A DNA stretch of 64,000 bases from Ruegeria sp. ANG-R (GTDB taxonomy: Bacteria > Pseudomonadota > Alphaproteobacteria > Rhodobacterales > Rhodobacteraceae). The position numbers and the translations under genes were made by a program. Position 1 is the stretch's first letter. Each line of letters begins with the position of its first letter. The notes under the pieces were generated by a model. The model saw only the letters and a program-made list of their open reading frames with translations. It ran no database searches and was not told where the DNA came from. Positions 46,242 to 55,053 of this stretch are shown in pieces. The stretch is from contig NZ_JWLJ01000004.1 in assembly GCF_000813985.1 (NCBI RefSeq), positions 62,001 to 126,000 of the forward strand, read 5' to 3'.

Positions 46242-47042
46242 CTAAGAAAAATTGATGTCGACGGACCCGAACGATCCGAAATCTGCGTGGATTTCTGTGC
46301 CCGAGGGGCATTCGACAGGACGAATGAAACTGCCGGACAGGATCACCTGACCGGGTTCGATGCTTTGACCGTATTGCGCCATGCGTCGCGCCAGCCAAAC
46401 GACACTTTCCACCGGATCGTTGAGAACACCCGCACCCAGACCGGTTTCTTCGATCTCGCCATCGCGGAAGGTTAGTGCTCCGACCCATCGCAAGTCAAAA
46501 GCATCGACCGCGTGACGTTCTGTGCCCAGCACGATGCCCGCATTGGCGGCGTTGTCGCTGATCGTGTCGAATACGGTGCGTGCCTTTCCGGTCTCGGGGT
46601 CTGTCCGCTTAATACGGGTGTCGAGGATTTCGATGGATGGAGCGACATAATCGGTCGCCTCCAGCACCTGTTCGCGGGTCACATTCGCACCACCAATGGC
46701 ATCTTTCATGACAAAGGCGATCTCGGCTTCGATACGGGGCTGGATGAAGCGGCCGGCCGGAACGGTCCCGCCATTCTCGAAGGCCATGTTATCGAAAAGA
46801 ATACCGCTGTCAGGAATGTCGATATTCAGCGCATATTGCATCGCCTTCGACGTCAGACCGATCTTCCAACCGATGACCGTGCGCCCCTCCGCCAGCTTTG
46901 CACGATAGATGGCGTTCTGCACCTCATAGGCGTCGTCCATCCCCATTTCGGGATGGCGCAAGGTCAACAGGCCGACCTGCTCACCTGTCCGTTCAGCGTT
47001 CAGTAGATCGGCAGCAGCGTGTGCGTGATCCTCAGGGGTCAT
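46242..47042 (-). CDS. hpaH: 2-oxo-hept-4-ene-1,7-dioate hydratase
   Basis: A 266-residue hydratase of the fumarylacetoacetase fold, close to HpaH and the MhpD group. GWKIGLTSKAMQ (near residues 58-69), the metal-binding glutamates in PRIEAEIAFVMKD and the C-terminal VILSGSFIRPVECP are family signatures. It adds water in the step before the HpaI aldolase cleavage. Its start overlaps the stop of the upstream FAA-hydrolase gene by four bases, so expression is coupled. Confidence 0.9.
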   Translation of the reverse strand: MTPEDHAHAAADLLNAERTGEQVGLLTLRHPEMGMDDAYEVQNAIYRAKLAEGRTVIGWKIGLTSKAMQYALNIDIPDSGILFDNMAFENGGTVPAGRFIQPRIEAEIAFVMKDAIGGANVTREQVLEATDYVAPSIEILDTRIKRTDPETGKARTVFDTISDNAANAGIVLGTERHAVDAFDLRWVGALTFRDGEIEETGLGAGVLNDPVESVVWLARRMAQYGQSIEPGQVILSGSFIRPVECPSGTEIHADFGSFGSVDINFS

Positions 47043-47893
47043 ACCTGCTCATCCTCAATGGTGTTGCGCAGAGTTCCTATCCCCTCGACCGAAACCTCGA
47101 CCACATCACCGGGGGCCAGATATTTTGGCGGATCGAACCGTGCGCCTGCGCCGGTCGGAGTACCCGTGACAATGATATCGCCCGGCTGGAGCGTCATGAA
47201 GGTCGAGATGTATTCGATCTCGCGCCGGATCGGAAACATCATTCGATTCAGTGTATCGTCCTGGCGCAACTCTCCATTCACATGCGTCTGAATACGGGCG
47301 TCGTCCAATTGCGCAGCATCGGTAAACGGCACCAGCCAGGGCCCGATAGCGCCCGAGTGATCCCAGTTCTTGCCCTGCGTGACGTTGAATTTAGCGTGGC
47401 GAACCCAGTCGCGGATCGTGCCTTCGTTGCAAAGGGTCAGTGCCGCGATATGGTCATAAGCGTCGTCCTGCGAAATCCGGCGTCCCGCCTTGCCGATCAC
47501 AATGGCCACTTCGCCCTCATAATCCAGCGTGTGATTTTCCGGCGGGCGGATCAGGGGGCGATCATGGCCGGTAAAGCCACTGGCAAAACGCGGAAACAAC
47601 GACATGTATTTCGGCTGCGCGCTGCCATCCTTGTATTCCGCATTGCGGTCAGGGAAATTCACGCCAACGCACAGGATGCGACGGACATCAGGCATCACCA
47701 TCTCATAGGTGAATTCCGTATGGGTTACGGGTTTTCCGTCGACCGCTGCGGCCAACTGGCTGAACGCCCCCGCCGCGACAACCTCGTAGAGGCTGCCATA
47801 GTCGGGGAAATCACCGTTCAGGGCGATCGCGCCCTCATCGGTAATCGCACCGAAATAGGTCTTTCCGTTGGCGGTATAGGTTGCAAAGCGCAT
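47039..47893 (-). CDS. hpaG: Fumarylacetoacetate hydrolase family protein (OPET decarboxylase/isomerase type)
   Basis: A 284-residue FAH-fold enzyme. The metal residues are in DYEGEVAIVIGK, with GVNFPDRN before it and VTGTPTGAGARF after it. By position it performs decarboxylation of 5-oxopent-3-ene-1,2,5-tricarboxylate and possibly isomerisation of the product. E. coli HpaG has two FAH repeats for these two activities, while this protein has only one plus a short N-terminal domain. It shares one base with the gabD stop and four with hpaH. Confidence 0.82.
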   Translation of the reverse strand: MRFATYTANGKTYFGAITDEGAIALNGDFPDYGSLYEVVAAGAFSQLAAAVDGKPVTHTEFTYEMVMPDVRRILCVGVNFPDRNAEYKDGSAQPKYMSLFPRFASGFTGHDRPLIRPPENHTLDYEGEVAIVIGKAGRRISQDDAYDHIAALTLCNEGTIRDWVRHAKFNVTQGKNWDHSGAIGPWLVPFTDAAQLDDARIQTHVNGELRQDDTLNRMMFPIRREIEYISTFMTLQPGDIIVTGTPTGAGARFDPPKYLAPGDVVEVSVEGIGTLRNTIEDEQV

Positions 47894-49374
47894 CAGGCCT
47901 CCTCGGCGGCATCAATTCCGCCCATGCAGAGATATTTGAGTTCCATGAAATCATCCAGCCCATGGCGCGAACCTTCGCGGCCCAGACCGGACATCTTGAC
48001 CCCACCAAAAGGGGCTTCGGCGGTTGAGATCAGGCCGGTGTTGATACCGACCATGCCATATTCCAACGCCTCGGACACACGCCAGATGCGGGCCATATCA
48101 CGCGAATAGAAATACGAGGCCAGGCCGAAATCGGTGTCATTGGCAGCAGCCACCACCTCGGCTTCGGTATCGAACCGGAACAGCGGTGCGACGGGGCCAA
48201 AGGTTTCTTCCGTCGCCACAGCCATATCGGCAGTCACGCCGGTCAGGATGGTGGGTTCGAAGAATGTACCCCCCAACCTGTGCGGATTGCCGCCCAGCGT
48301 GATGCGCGCTCCCTTCGCCGTCGCATCCGTAATGTGTTCGGCGACTTTGTCTACGGCGGCCTGGTCGATCAACGGGCCAAAAATGATACCCTCATCAAAG
48401 CCGTCACCAATGGGCAGGGTCGCTACTTTTTCCGCCAATTTCTCGGCGAAGGCGTCATAAATTCCGGCCTGTACGTAAATTCGGTTGGCACAGACGCAGG
48501 TCTGACCGTTGTTGCGGAATTTCGCAATCACCGCACCTTCTACGGCCGCATCAAGATCAGCATCGTTGAACACGATGAACGGCGCGTTGCCCCCCAACTC
48601 CAGCCCCAGCTTCTTGATCGTTGGTGCACATTGCGCATAAAGCATCGCACCGATCTCGGTCGAGCCGGTAAAGGTCAGTTTCTGCACAATCTTGCTCGAC
48701 GTCATCTCGCCGCCGATGTCCCGGGCCGAGCCGGTGAGGACGGAAAACAAACCCGCAGGCAACCCGGCCCGATCGGCCAGAACCGCCAGAGCGATCGCCG
48801 AGAAAGGGGTCTGACTGGCCGGCTTAAGGACCATCGAACAGCCTGCGGCAAAGGCTGGACCCGCCTTGCGAGTGATCATCGCGTTAGGAAAGTTCCAAGG
48901 TGTGATCGCGGCGACGACCCCGATGGGCTGTTTAACGGTGATGATCCGCTTGTCAGGCGCATGACCGGGGGTGACATCTCCATAGGCGCGGCGGGCTTCT
49001 TCGGCGAACCACTCGATGAAGCTGGCACCGTAAGCCACCTCGCCCCTGGCCTCGGCCAGAGGTTTGCCTTGTTCCGCTGTCAGGATTGCCCCCAGATCAT
49101 CCTGGTTCTGGATCATCAGCTCGTACCAGTGACGCAGGATCTGGCTGCGTTCTTTCGCAGTCCTTGCTGCCCACGCTTTCTGGGCGCGCTGCGCATCGGC
49201 AATCGCTTCGCTAGTCTCGACCGCACCGAGATTGGGGACGCGGCCGATCAATTCACCCGTCGCAGGGTTGGACACGTCAATCGTGGCCGCGGCTTCGGAC
49301 ACATCCACCCATCTTGAACCAACCCGCGCCTTTTCAACAAGCAGAGTAGGATCATTGAGACGCAAGTCAGTCAT
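47893..49374 (-). CDS. gabD: Succinate-semialdehyde dehydrogenase
   Basis: A 493-residue NAD(P)-dependent aldehyde dehydrogenase. ITPWNFPNAMITRK, LELGGNAPFIVFNDAD (Glu259) and FRNNGQTCVCANR (Cys293) are the GabD-type signatures. In this operon it would oxidise the succinic semialdehyde released by HpaI to succinate, linking homoprotocatechuate to the TCA cycle. It overlaps hpaG and lies 24 bp after the first hpaD copy. Confidence 0.92.
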   Translation of the reverse strand: MTDLRLNDPTLLVEKARVGSRWVDVSEAAATIDVSNPATGELIGRVPNLGAVETSEAIADAQRAQKAWAARTAKERSQILRHWYELMIQNQDDLGAILTAEQGKPLAEARGEVAYGASFIEWFAEEARRAYGDVTPGHAPDKRIITVKQPIGVVAAITPWNFPNAMITRKAGPAFAAGCSMVLKPASQTPFSAIALAVLADRAGLPAGLFSVLTGSARDIGGEMTSSKIVQKLTFTGSTEIGAMLYAQCAPTIKKLGLELGGNAPFIVFNDADLDAAVEGAVIAKFRNNGQTCVCANRIYVQAGIYDAFAEKLAEKVATLPIGDGFDEGIIFGPLIDQAAVDKVAEHITDATAKGARITLGGNPHRLGGTFFEPTILTGVTADMAVATEETFGPVAPLFRFDTEAEVVAAANDTDFGLASYFYSRDMARIWRVSEALEYGMVGINTGLISTAEAPFGGVKMSGLGREGSRHGLDDFMELKYLCMGGIDAAEEA

Positions 49375-49398
49375 TCGAAATTTCCTGTATTTTTGGCC

Positions 49399-50241
49399 TT
49401 ACACCGAGAAGCTGATATTAGCCTGGCCCGTTCCGGAACTACCGAAATACGGGGTGTAGATATCGATTTCGCCCTTGTAGCTACCCCATCCCAAAGCTCC
49501 GAACAGCAGGGCGGTATCGTTCATAGCGCATTCGCCCGCGCATTTCTTGGCGTAGTCCGGCAGAAGTTCGAGGAACTCTTCGAACCGGCCCTGCTCCCAC
49601 AGCTCAAGTACGCGCAGGTCCATCTGGCGGTTGAACTCACCGTTCACTGCGTTCAAACCATCGACAGACCGTTCATTGGGGGTGAAATCATGACTCAACG
49701 AGCCCGACGCCAGAATAGACACATTGCGGCCCGACCGGCGGATACCTTCGGCGACGGCCTCGCCCCAGACCCGGTTCTCGTGAATTGATGAGAATTGGTT
49801 TACGGCCACGGGCAACACCCGTGCGTTCACCCCCTCATTTATGAAATGCATTGGCAGCAAGGTGCCATATTCCATGCCCATATCGGGATGCGCATGACCC
49901 AGCGCCCGCTCACCGCGTTCACGCAGAACGTCGAGGATGGTTTCCCCCAGTTCATGATCACCGCGATAGTCGAATTCCATGTCTGCCAGCATGTGCGGCA
50001 GTTCGTGGCTGATGAACCGACCCTTGTGGTGCTCTTTCGTATTCAGGTGAAACCCCTGGTTGGTGATCCAGTGGGTGTCAAAAATTATGAACGTATCGAC
50101 ATTGCGGTCAATCGCGTCTTGTCGCAGGCGCGCATACCCATCGATCGCCGGTTGCCGGATACCTTTGTATTTCGGCATCGTGTGGGACATCCAGATGCTG
50201 GGCACGTGTGTAATTTTCGCAGCCTGTACTATCTTTCCCAT
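49399..50241 (-). CDS. Class III extradiol dioxygenase, homoprotocatechuate dioxygenase paralogue 1
   Basis: A 280-residue LigB/HpaD-type dioxygenase. The iron ligands are predicted as His12 (THVP), His57 (DTHW) and Glu237 (AGECAMND); SGSLSH (near 179-184) is conserved and the C-terminus is SSGTGQANISF. It aligns along its whole length with the next gene upstream but is the more divergent copy: MND replaces the usual MHD after the ligand glutamate, and GDHE replaces GNPE. It may cleave a different catechol, for example a longer-chain or substituted one, or may be a second 3,4-dihydroxyphenylacetate dioxygenase. ATG follows GGAGACGATC. Confidence 0.82.
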   Translation of the reverse strand: MGKIVQAAKITHVPSIWMSHTMPKYKGIRQPAIDGYARLRQDAIDRNVDTFIIFDTHWITNQGFHLNTKEHHKGRFISHELPHMLADMEFDYRGDHELGETILDVLRERGERALGHAHPDMGMEYGTLLPMHFINEGVNARVLPVAVNQFSSIHENRVWGEAVAEGIRRSGRNVSILASGSLSHDFTPNERSVDGLNAVNGEFNRQMDLRVLELWEQGRFEEFLELLPDYAKKCAGECAMNDTALLFGALGWGSYKGEIDIYTPYFGSSGTGQANISFSV

Positions 50242-50283
50242 GATCGTCTCCTTTTAAAATGCGTTGCGCGCCTGCCGACTGGT

Positions 50284-51138
50284 TCAGTGGACCGGGAAGA
50301 TCACATTGGTCTGGCCCGTGCCTGACGATGGGAAATACTCGGTCACGACTTCGCATTTCTTATCGTAGGCATCCCACCCTAGTGCACCGTACAGCATCGA
50401 CGTGTCGTGCATCGAGCCTTCGCCGCAGCAGAAGTTGGCATAATCGCCAAGCATCTTCAGGAAAGTGGCGTGATCTCCGCTCTTCCACATCTCCAGCACG
50501 TGCAGGTCGACCTGGCGGTTGAATTCCGAACTGATGGTGAATGTGCCGTTGTTGGCAGCATAATCCTTGTTCGCCCAGATCTTGTGCGAAAGAGAGCCAG
50601 ATGCAACCAGCAACACTTTCTCATCGCTCGCTTCGACCGCCTCCCGGATAGCCTCGCCTACGATGCGGCTTTCGTCATGACTGTGCACCGTGGCCCATGC
50701 CGCGACCGAAACGACCTTCATGTCATGCTCGCGGCTCATGAATCGCATCGGAACCAGCGTGCCGTATTCCAGTTCCAGGCTATCAAGGTGATGCGCCAGC
50801 GTGTAGACGCCCTTGTCCGAAGCAATTTTTGCGATCGCGTCGCCCATTTCCGGGTTGCCTTTGTAGGAGTACGGCAGATCCTGAATGAACTGCGGGAACT
50901 CGTTCGAGGTGAACAGGCCCTCAAACGTGTCATTGGCGTTGATGTGGAACCCGGCGTTGATCACCCAGTGGGTGTCGCAGATGATCACCGTGGTGGCGTC
51001 AAGCTCTTTGGCGCGACGGGCAATTTCCCGGTGGCCATCGATGGCCGCCTGACGTTTTCCCTTCACCGCGCCTTCTTGCTCGGACATGAGCAGGGTCGGC
51101 ACGTGGGTCATCTTTGCCGCAAGAACAATTTCTCCCAT
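50284..51138 (-). CDS. hpaD: 3,4-dihydroxyphenylacetate 2,3-dioxygenase
   Basis: A 284-residue class III extradiol dioxygenase very like E. coli HpaD: KMTHVP (His12), ICDTHW (His57), YKGNPEMGD, ASGSLSH, CCGEGSMHDT (Glu240) and the end FPSSGTGQTNVIF. It opens the homoprotocatechuate ring at the 2,3-position with non-haem iron. It is the canonical copy of a tandem pair; the second lies 42 bp downstream. ATG follows a GGAGGAG ribosome site. Confidence 0.92.
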   Translation of the reverse strand: MGEIVLAAKMTHVPTLLMSEQEGAVKGKRQAAIDGHREIARRAKELDATTVIICDTHWVINAGFHINANDTFEGLFTSNEFPQFIQDLPYSYKGNPEMGDAIAKIASDKGVYTLAHHLDSLELEYGTLVPMRFMSREHDMKVVSVAAWATVHSHDESRIVGEAIREAVEASDEKVLLVASGSLSHKIWANKDYAANNGTFTISSEFNRQVDLHVLEMWKSGDHATFLKMLGDYANFCCGEGSMHDTSMLYGALGWDAYDKKCEVVTEYFPSSGTGQTNVIFPVH

Positions 51139-51190
51139 GGTCTCCTCCTGGAGCTAGAGTTTTTCGCGCGCATATGTTTGAGGCCAGCGG

Positions 51191-52702
51191 TTACAGCTTG
51201 CCCAATTGCATGATCTTGTGCTGTCCGGTGGCAAACCCGACATGCTTCTGTTCCATGTAGAACTCGAAGCTCCAGTCGCCGCCGTCCCGGCCGATGCCGG
51301 ATGCCTTGACCCCTCCAAACGGGGTGGGCAGATGGCGCACGTTCTCTGAGTTCACCCAGATCATTCCGGCCTCGAGCTTGTCGGTGAAACGCAGGGCGCG
51401 GGTCAGATCATTGGTCCAGACATAGCCAGTCAGACCATATTGCGTATCATTTGCGATCTGCAGCGCCTCTTCCTCGGTCGAGAACGGGATCGCGGTCAGG
51501 ACCGGGCCGAAGATCTCCTCACGCGCGATGCGCATCTGGTTGCTGGCATTGGTAAACAGGGTGGGCCGCACAAAGTACCCCTCGTCGCCGACCTTGACGC
51601 CTCCGGCGGCAACGGTCGCACCGTCCTCTTTGGCGATGTCGAAATATGAGGTCACCTTATTGTAGTGCTCCTCGGTCACCAGTGGGCCGACCTCGGTCGC
51701 CGGGTCCAGCGGGTGCCCGACCTTGATGTTGTTCACGCGCTCAATCAGTCTGGCCTCGAACTCTTCCTTGATCGTATCCTGTACCAACAGGCGCGATGAA
51801 GACGTGCAGCGCTCGCCGTTGATCGAGTAGATCATGAAGATCACCGCATCCAAAGCGCGATCCAGATCGGCATCGTCAAAAACGATGACCGGGTTCTTGC
51901 CGCCCAGTTCCAGATGCATCCGCTTCAGCGTATCCGCGCCCTGCTTGGTAATGATGCTGCCCGTGCGGCTTTCGCCGACAAAAGCGATAGCCTTGATCAT
52001 CGGATGTTCGGTCAACCGTTTGCCGGCATCCGGCCCAAAGCCGTTCACCGTGTTCAGCACGCCTTTGGGCAAACCGGCCTCTTCCGCGATCTCAACCAAC
52101 AGGCGCGCAGACAAAGGCGAGTCCTCTGCGGGCTTGTGGACCACCGTACAGCCCGCCGCCAGTGCCGGAGCGATCTTCCACGTCGACAGCATGAACGGTG
52201 TATTCCACGGAGTGATCACGCCAACGGGCCCGATCGGTACGCGGGTGGTGACATTCATAAGCGTCGGCGATTTCAGGTGTTGGCCATCCCGTGCCTGAAC
52301 CACCTGATCAGCGAAGAAACGGAAGTTCTCGGCACCTCGCAGCGCCGCCTTGGACATGAAGCGCAGGGTCTGGCCTGTATCCCAGCACTCGCACAGGGCA
52401 ATCTCCTCGGCTCTGGCCTCAATTGCATCCGCAACGTTCAGAAGAATTCGACGGCGTTCGGTGGCAGGCAGGTCACGCCAGGCCGCAAATGCATCGTGTG
52501 CAGCCTGTGCTGCAGCATCAATGTCATCTGCGGTACCATGTGCAACATCACAGATCACCGATTTATCGACCGGAGAGATCGATTGGAACACACCAGCCGA
52601 CCCATCCCGATCCTCACCCGCGATCCGGTTCCTGATACCAGTTTCCTTGAAACGGGCGAGGAAGCCAGCAAGTTTCTCGATGTTCTTGTTCAGATCACTC
52701 AT
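51191..52702 (-). CDS. hpaE: 5-carboxymethyl-2-hydroxymuconate semialdehyde dehydrogenase
   Basis: A 503-residue NAD-dependent aldehyde dehydrogenase. TPWNTPFMLSTWKIAP, LELGGKNPVIVFDDADL (Glu265) and YSINGERCTSSSR (Cys299) are typical of HpaE/BetB-like enzymes, and the C-terminal FEFYMEQKHV is characteristic of HpaE. It oxidises the ring-cleavage aldehyde. It starts two bases after hpaF and is followed by the dioxygenase genes. Confidence 0.93.
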   Translation of the reverse strand: MSDLNKNIEKLAGFLARFKETGIRNRIAGEDRDGSAGVFQSISPVDKSVICDVAHGTADDIDAAAQAAHDAFAAWRDLPATERRRILLNVADAIEARAEEIALCECWDTGQTLRFMSKAALRGAENFRFFADQVVQARDGQHLKSPTLMNVTTRVPIGPVGVITPWNTPFMLSTWKIAPALAAGCTVVHKPAEDSPLSARLLVEIAEEAGLPKGVLNTVNGFGPDAGKRLTEHPMIKAIAFVGESRTGSIITKQGADTLKRMHLELGGKNPVIVFDDADLDRALDAVIFMIYSINGERCTSSSRLLVQDTIKEEFEARLIERVNNIKVGHPLDPATEVGPLVTEEHYNKVTSYFDIAKEDGATVAAGGVKVGDEGYFVRPTLFTNASNQMRIAREEIFGPVLTAIPFSTEEEALQIANDTQYGLTGYVWTNDLTRALRFTDKLEAGMIWVNSENVRHLPTPFGGVKASGIGRDGGDWSFEFYMEQKHVGFATGQHKIMQLGKL

Positions 52703-52704
52703 GT

Positions 52705-53088
52705 TCAGGTCTCCAGATGGTCTCGGATGGTCCCGGTTTTGGGAGAGAGGTCAGGGTCGATGTCGCGCATTTCGAGCGACACTGCTACGGACCGTTGTTT
52801 CATGACAGGTTCCAGATAGGCCCGGACCGCCTCGAAAATGCGCTGTGTGGCGTCTTTCTTTACTTCATCGGTTCGGCCCGCGCGCAAGCGAATCGAAATA
52901 TCGATAAAACCATGCGCCGGATTGCCGTCTGCGATGGCATAGTGATCGACACGCGTGGCCCGGACTCGGATGCCCGGCATCGGGAACGCCTCGATCCCGG
53001 CGGCGGTCCGCCGGATGCATTCGCACAAGCCACCCATGTCGATCCAATCCTCAAGATTGCCGGTATATTCGACGTGAAAATGTGGCAT
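52705..53088 (-). CDS. hpaF: 5-carboxymethyl-2-hydroxymuconate delta-isomerase
   Basis: A 127-residue tautomerase-superfamily protein beginning MPHFHVEYTGNLED; Pro2 after the start methionine is the expected catalytic base. IDISIRLRAGRTDEVKKDA is the conserved CHMI segment. It isomerises the HpaE product before decarboxylation. The ATG at 53088 is required for Pro2; an in-frame upstream ATG at 53112 would block it. First gene of the operon, divergent from hpaR. Confidence 0.93.
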   Translation of the reverse strand: MPHFHVEYTGNLEDWIDMGGLCECIRRTAAGIEAFPMPGIRVRATRVDHYAIADGNPAHGFIDISIRLRAGRTDEVKKDATQRIFEAVRAYLEPVMKQRSVAVSLEMRDIDPDLSPKTGTIRDHLET

Positions 53089-53193
53089 GTCGCCCCCCTT
53101 TATAGTTAACATGTTTATTAAAATGAACTACGCCTGTCAAGAGCTTGCCTTGTTAATCTTTGCAATTCCCGGGAGAGCACACTAGAAGGCACC
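53089..53193. promoter_or_regulatory. hpaF/hpaR divergent promoter and operator candidate
   Basis: The 105-bp gap has an AT-rich core with a perfect 8-bp palindrome AACATGTT (53108-53115), set in a larger dyad TAGTT (53103-53107) ... AACTA (53126-53130). MarR-family repressors such as HpaR bind palindromes of this sort between their gene and target operon. Confidence 0.4.
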
Positions 53194-53634
53194 ATGAACA
53201 CGCAAAGCCATACAAAAAGCACATCCAGATCCCTTCCGATAGCGCTGTTACGCGCACGCGAAACCGTCATGGCGCCTGTCAGGGATATGCTGCAGGGTAT
53301 CCAGATTACCGAACAGAAATGGCGCATCCTTCGCGTTTTGGATGAACTGGGTGAGGTGGAGCAAAGCACCATCGCCAACGAGGCCTGCCTGCTGCTGCCC
53401 AGCCTTACGCGTATTCTGCGCACAATGGAGGCCGACGGGCAGGTCACGCGTCGCCAGGATAGCCGGGACAAGCGGCGCACTATGGTGATGATCACCGATG
53501 CGGGCCGCGAGATTCTAAAGGTAAATCTGGCAACGTCTCTGGCGATTTCCAATAGTATCGAGGCGCAGATGGGCCGGGAGAAACTGGACAAACTGCTGGA
53601 TTTGCTGGACGAGTTGCAGGCCATTAAAGTCTGA
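53194..53634 (+). CDS. hpaR: Homoprotocatechuate degradation operon regulator HpaR (MarR family)
   Basis: A 146-residue winged-helix repressor. ITEQKWRILRVLDELGEVEQSTIANEAC marks the MarR DNA-binding region, followed by LLPSLTRILRTMEADGQV (recognition helix) and a wing with SRDKRRTMVMITDAG. The overall sequence fits HpaR, which represses the meta-cleavage operon and is released by hydroxyphenylacetate-type ligands. It is divergent from hpaF and convergent with the aminotransferase gene. Confidence 0.92.
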   Translation: MNTQSHTKSTSRSLPIALLRARETVMAPVRDMLQGIQITEQKWRILRVLDELGEVEQSTIANEACLLLPSLTRILRTMEADGQVTRRQDSRDKRRTMVMITDAGREILKVNLATSLAISNSIEAQMGREKLDKLLDLLDELQAIKV

Positions 53635-53667
53635 CCCCACCTTTGGAAGGCAGGGCCATCACAGTAT

Positions 53668-55020
53668 CTACAGACCGGCCAATCCGGCATCCAGAGCCGA
53701 CAAAATCTTGGCGACATCTTCGGATGTAACAACCAGAGGCGGCGACAGAATGATGTTGTTGCCGGACACGCGGACCATCACACCGTTTTCATAAGCCACT
53801 TTCTGCACCTGCAATGGCAGATGCTTGGCGATGGGCGCCTTGGTTTCACGATCCGAGACCAACTCCAGTGCGCACATCAGGCCCTCGCCCCCGCGCACAT
53901 CGCCGATCACGTCGTACTTATCAGCCAGCCTCTTCAAACCCTCGAACAACTCATCCCCGCGGGCTGCAGCATTCTCCCAGATTCGCAGGCGATTGATTTC
54001 CGAGAGCGCGGCCAGCGCCGCCGCTGCACCCACAGGATGGCCTGAATAGGTATAACCCTGATCGACCGAGGCCTTGCCCGAGGTGTCATTTTCAAACACC
54101 TCCGCCACCGATCCCGAAATCATCGCTGCGCCGAATGGAAAATAGCCGTTGGTGATCGCTTTGGCCGTGGTCATGATGTCGGGCTGAACGCCCCAATGCC
54201 GCGCACCGCTTTCGCTGCCGGTGCGACCAAACGCGGTGATGATCTCGTCCGAGATCAGCAGAATGCCGTGTTTCGAACAGACTTCACGAACCATGGGCAT
54301 GAAGCTCTTGTGTGGCGGGATCACCCCGCCCGCACCCAGAATCGGTTCCATAATGAAGGCGGCGACCGTGTTTGCGCCCTGAAACGCAATCTCGGCTTCA
54401 AGCGCTTTGACGCACAGCTGAGCCAGACGTTCGGGATCTGTCTCGTCAAACGGGTTGCGATAGGTCCACGGGGCGGGCACGTGGAAACAGCCCGGCATCA
54501 TCGGTTCGTAGGCTGCGCGGAACTTCTGGTTGCCATTGACCGAAGCGGCCGCAAAATGGGTGCCATGATACCCCTGCTTCAGACTGATGAATTTGGTTCG
54601 TCCGGCTTCGCCGCGCACCTTGTGATACTGACGCGACAGTTTCAGTGCGATCTCAACCGAATCTGACCCGCCCGAGGTGAAAAAGGCGCGGGTTAACCCA
54701 TCAGGGGCAAAGAACTGCGCCAGTTCGTAGGACAACTCGATGGCCTTGTCGTTACTCGTTCCACGGAACGTCGAATAATAGGGCAGCGCATTTAACTGGT
54801 CGGTGATCGCCTGCTTGACCGGCTCGCAGGAATAACCAAGATTGACGTTCCACAACCCGCCCACGGCATCGATGGCCCTGTGGCCATCCACATCGACGAT
54901 GCTTACTCCTTCGCCGCCTGTCAGAATAGTCGGCGGATTGTTCCTGCTGTCCGCCGGATGCGCCATCGGATGCCAGAAATGACGGGCGTTGTTTTCCTTC
55001 AGGAAGTTTGAGTCTTTCAT
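53668..55020 (-). CDS. Class III (omega-amino acid:pyruvate type) aminotransferase
   Basis: A 450-residue PLP enzyme of fold type I. FFTSGGSDSVEIALKLSRQY and LISDEIITAFGRTG are class III signatures; the PLP lysine is Lys287 in MTTAKAITNGYFP. It is closest in pattern to beta-alanine/taurine/putrescine:pyruvate transaminases, which transfer a terminal amino group. The ATG at 55020 has GGAGAAA upstream; an in-frame extension to 55053 is less likely. It is downstream of, and probably co-transcribed with, the IclR gene (33-bp gap). It may share a pathway with the divergent transport operon. Confidence 0.88.
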   Translation of the reverse strand: MKDSNFLKENNARHFWHPMAHPADSRNNPPTILTGGEGVSIVDVDGHRAIDAVGGLWNVNLGYSCEPVKQAITDQLNALPYYSTFRGTSNDKAIELSYELAQFFAPDGLTRAFFTSGGSDSVEIALKLSRQYHKVRGEAGRTKFISLKQGYHGTHFAAASVNGNQKFRAAYEPMMPGCFHVPAPWTYRNPFDETDPERLAQLCVKALEAEIAFQGANTVAAFIMEPILGAGGVIPPHKSFMPMVREVCSKHGILLISDEIITAFGRTGSESGARHWGVQPDIMTTAKAITNGYFPFGAAMISGSVAEVFENDTSGKASVDQGYTYSGHPVGAAAALAALSEINRLRIWENAAARGDELFEGLKRLADKYDVIGDVRGGEGLMCALELVSDRETKAPIAKHLPLQVQKVAYENGVMVRVSGNNIILSPPLVVTSEDVAKILSALDAGLAGL

Positions 55021-55053
55021 GTCACGTTTCTCCGGGGAAATGTCCACCGCCAA

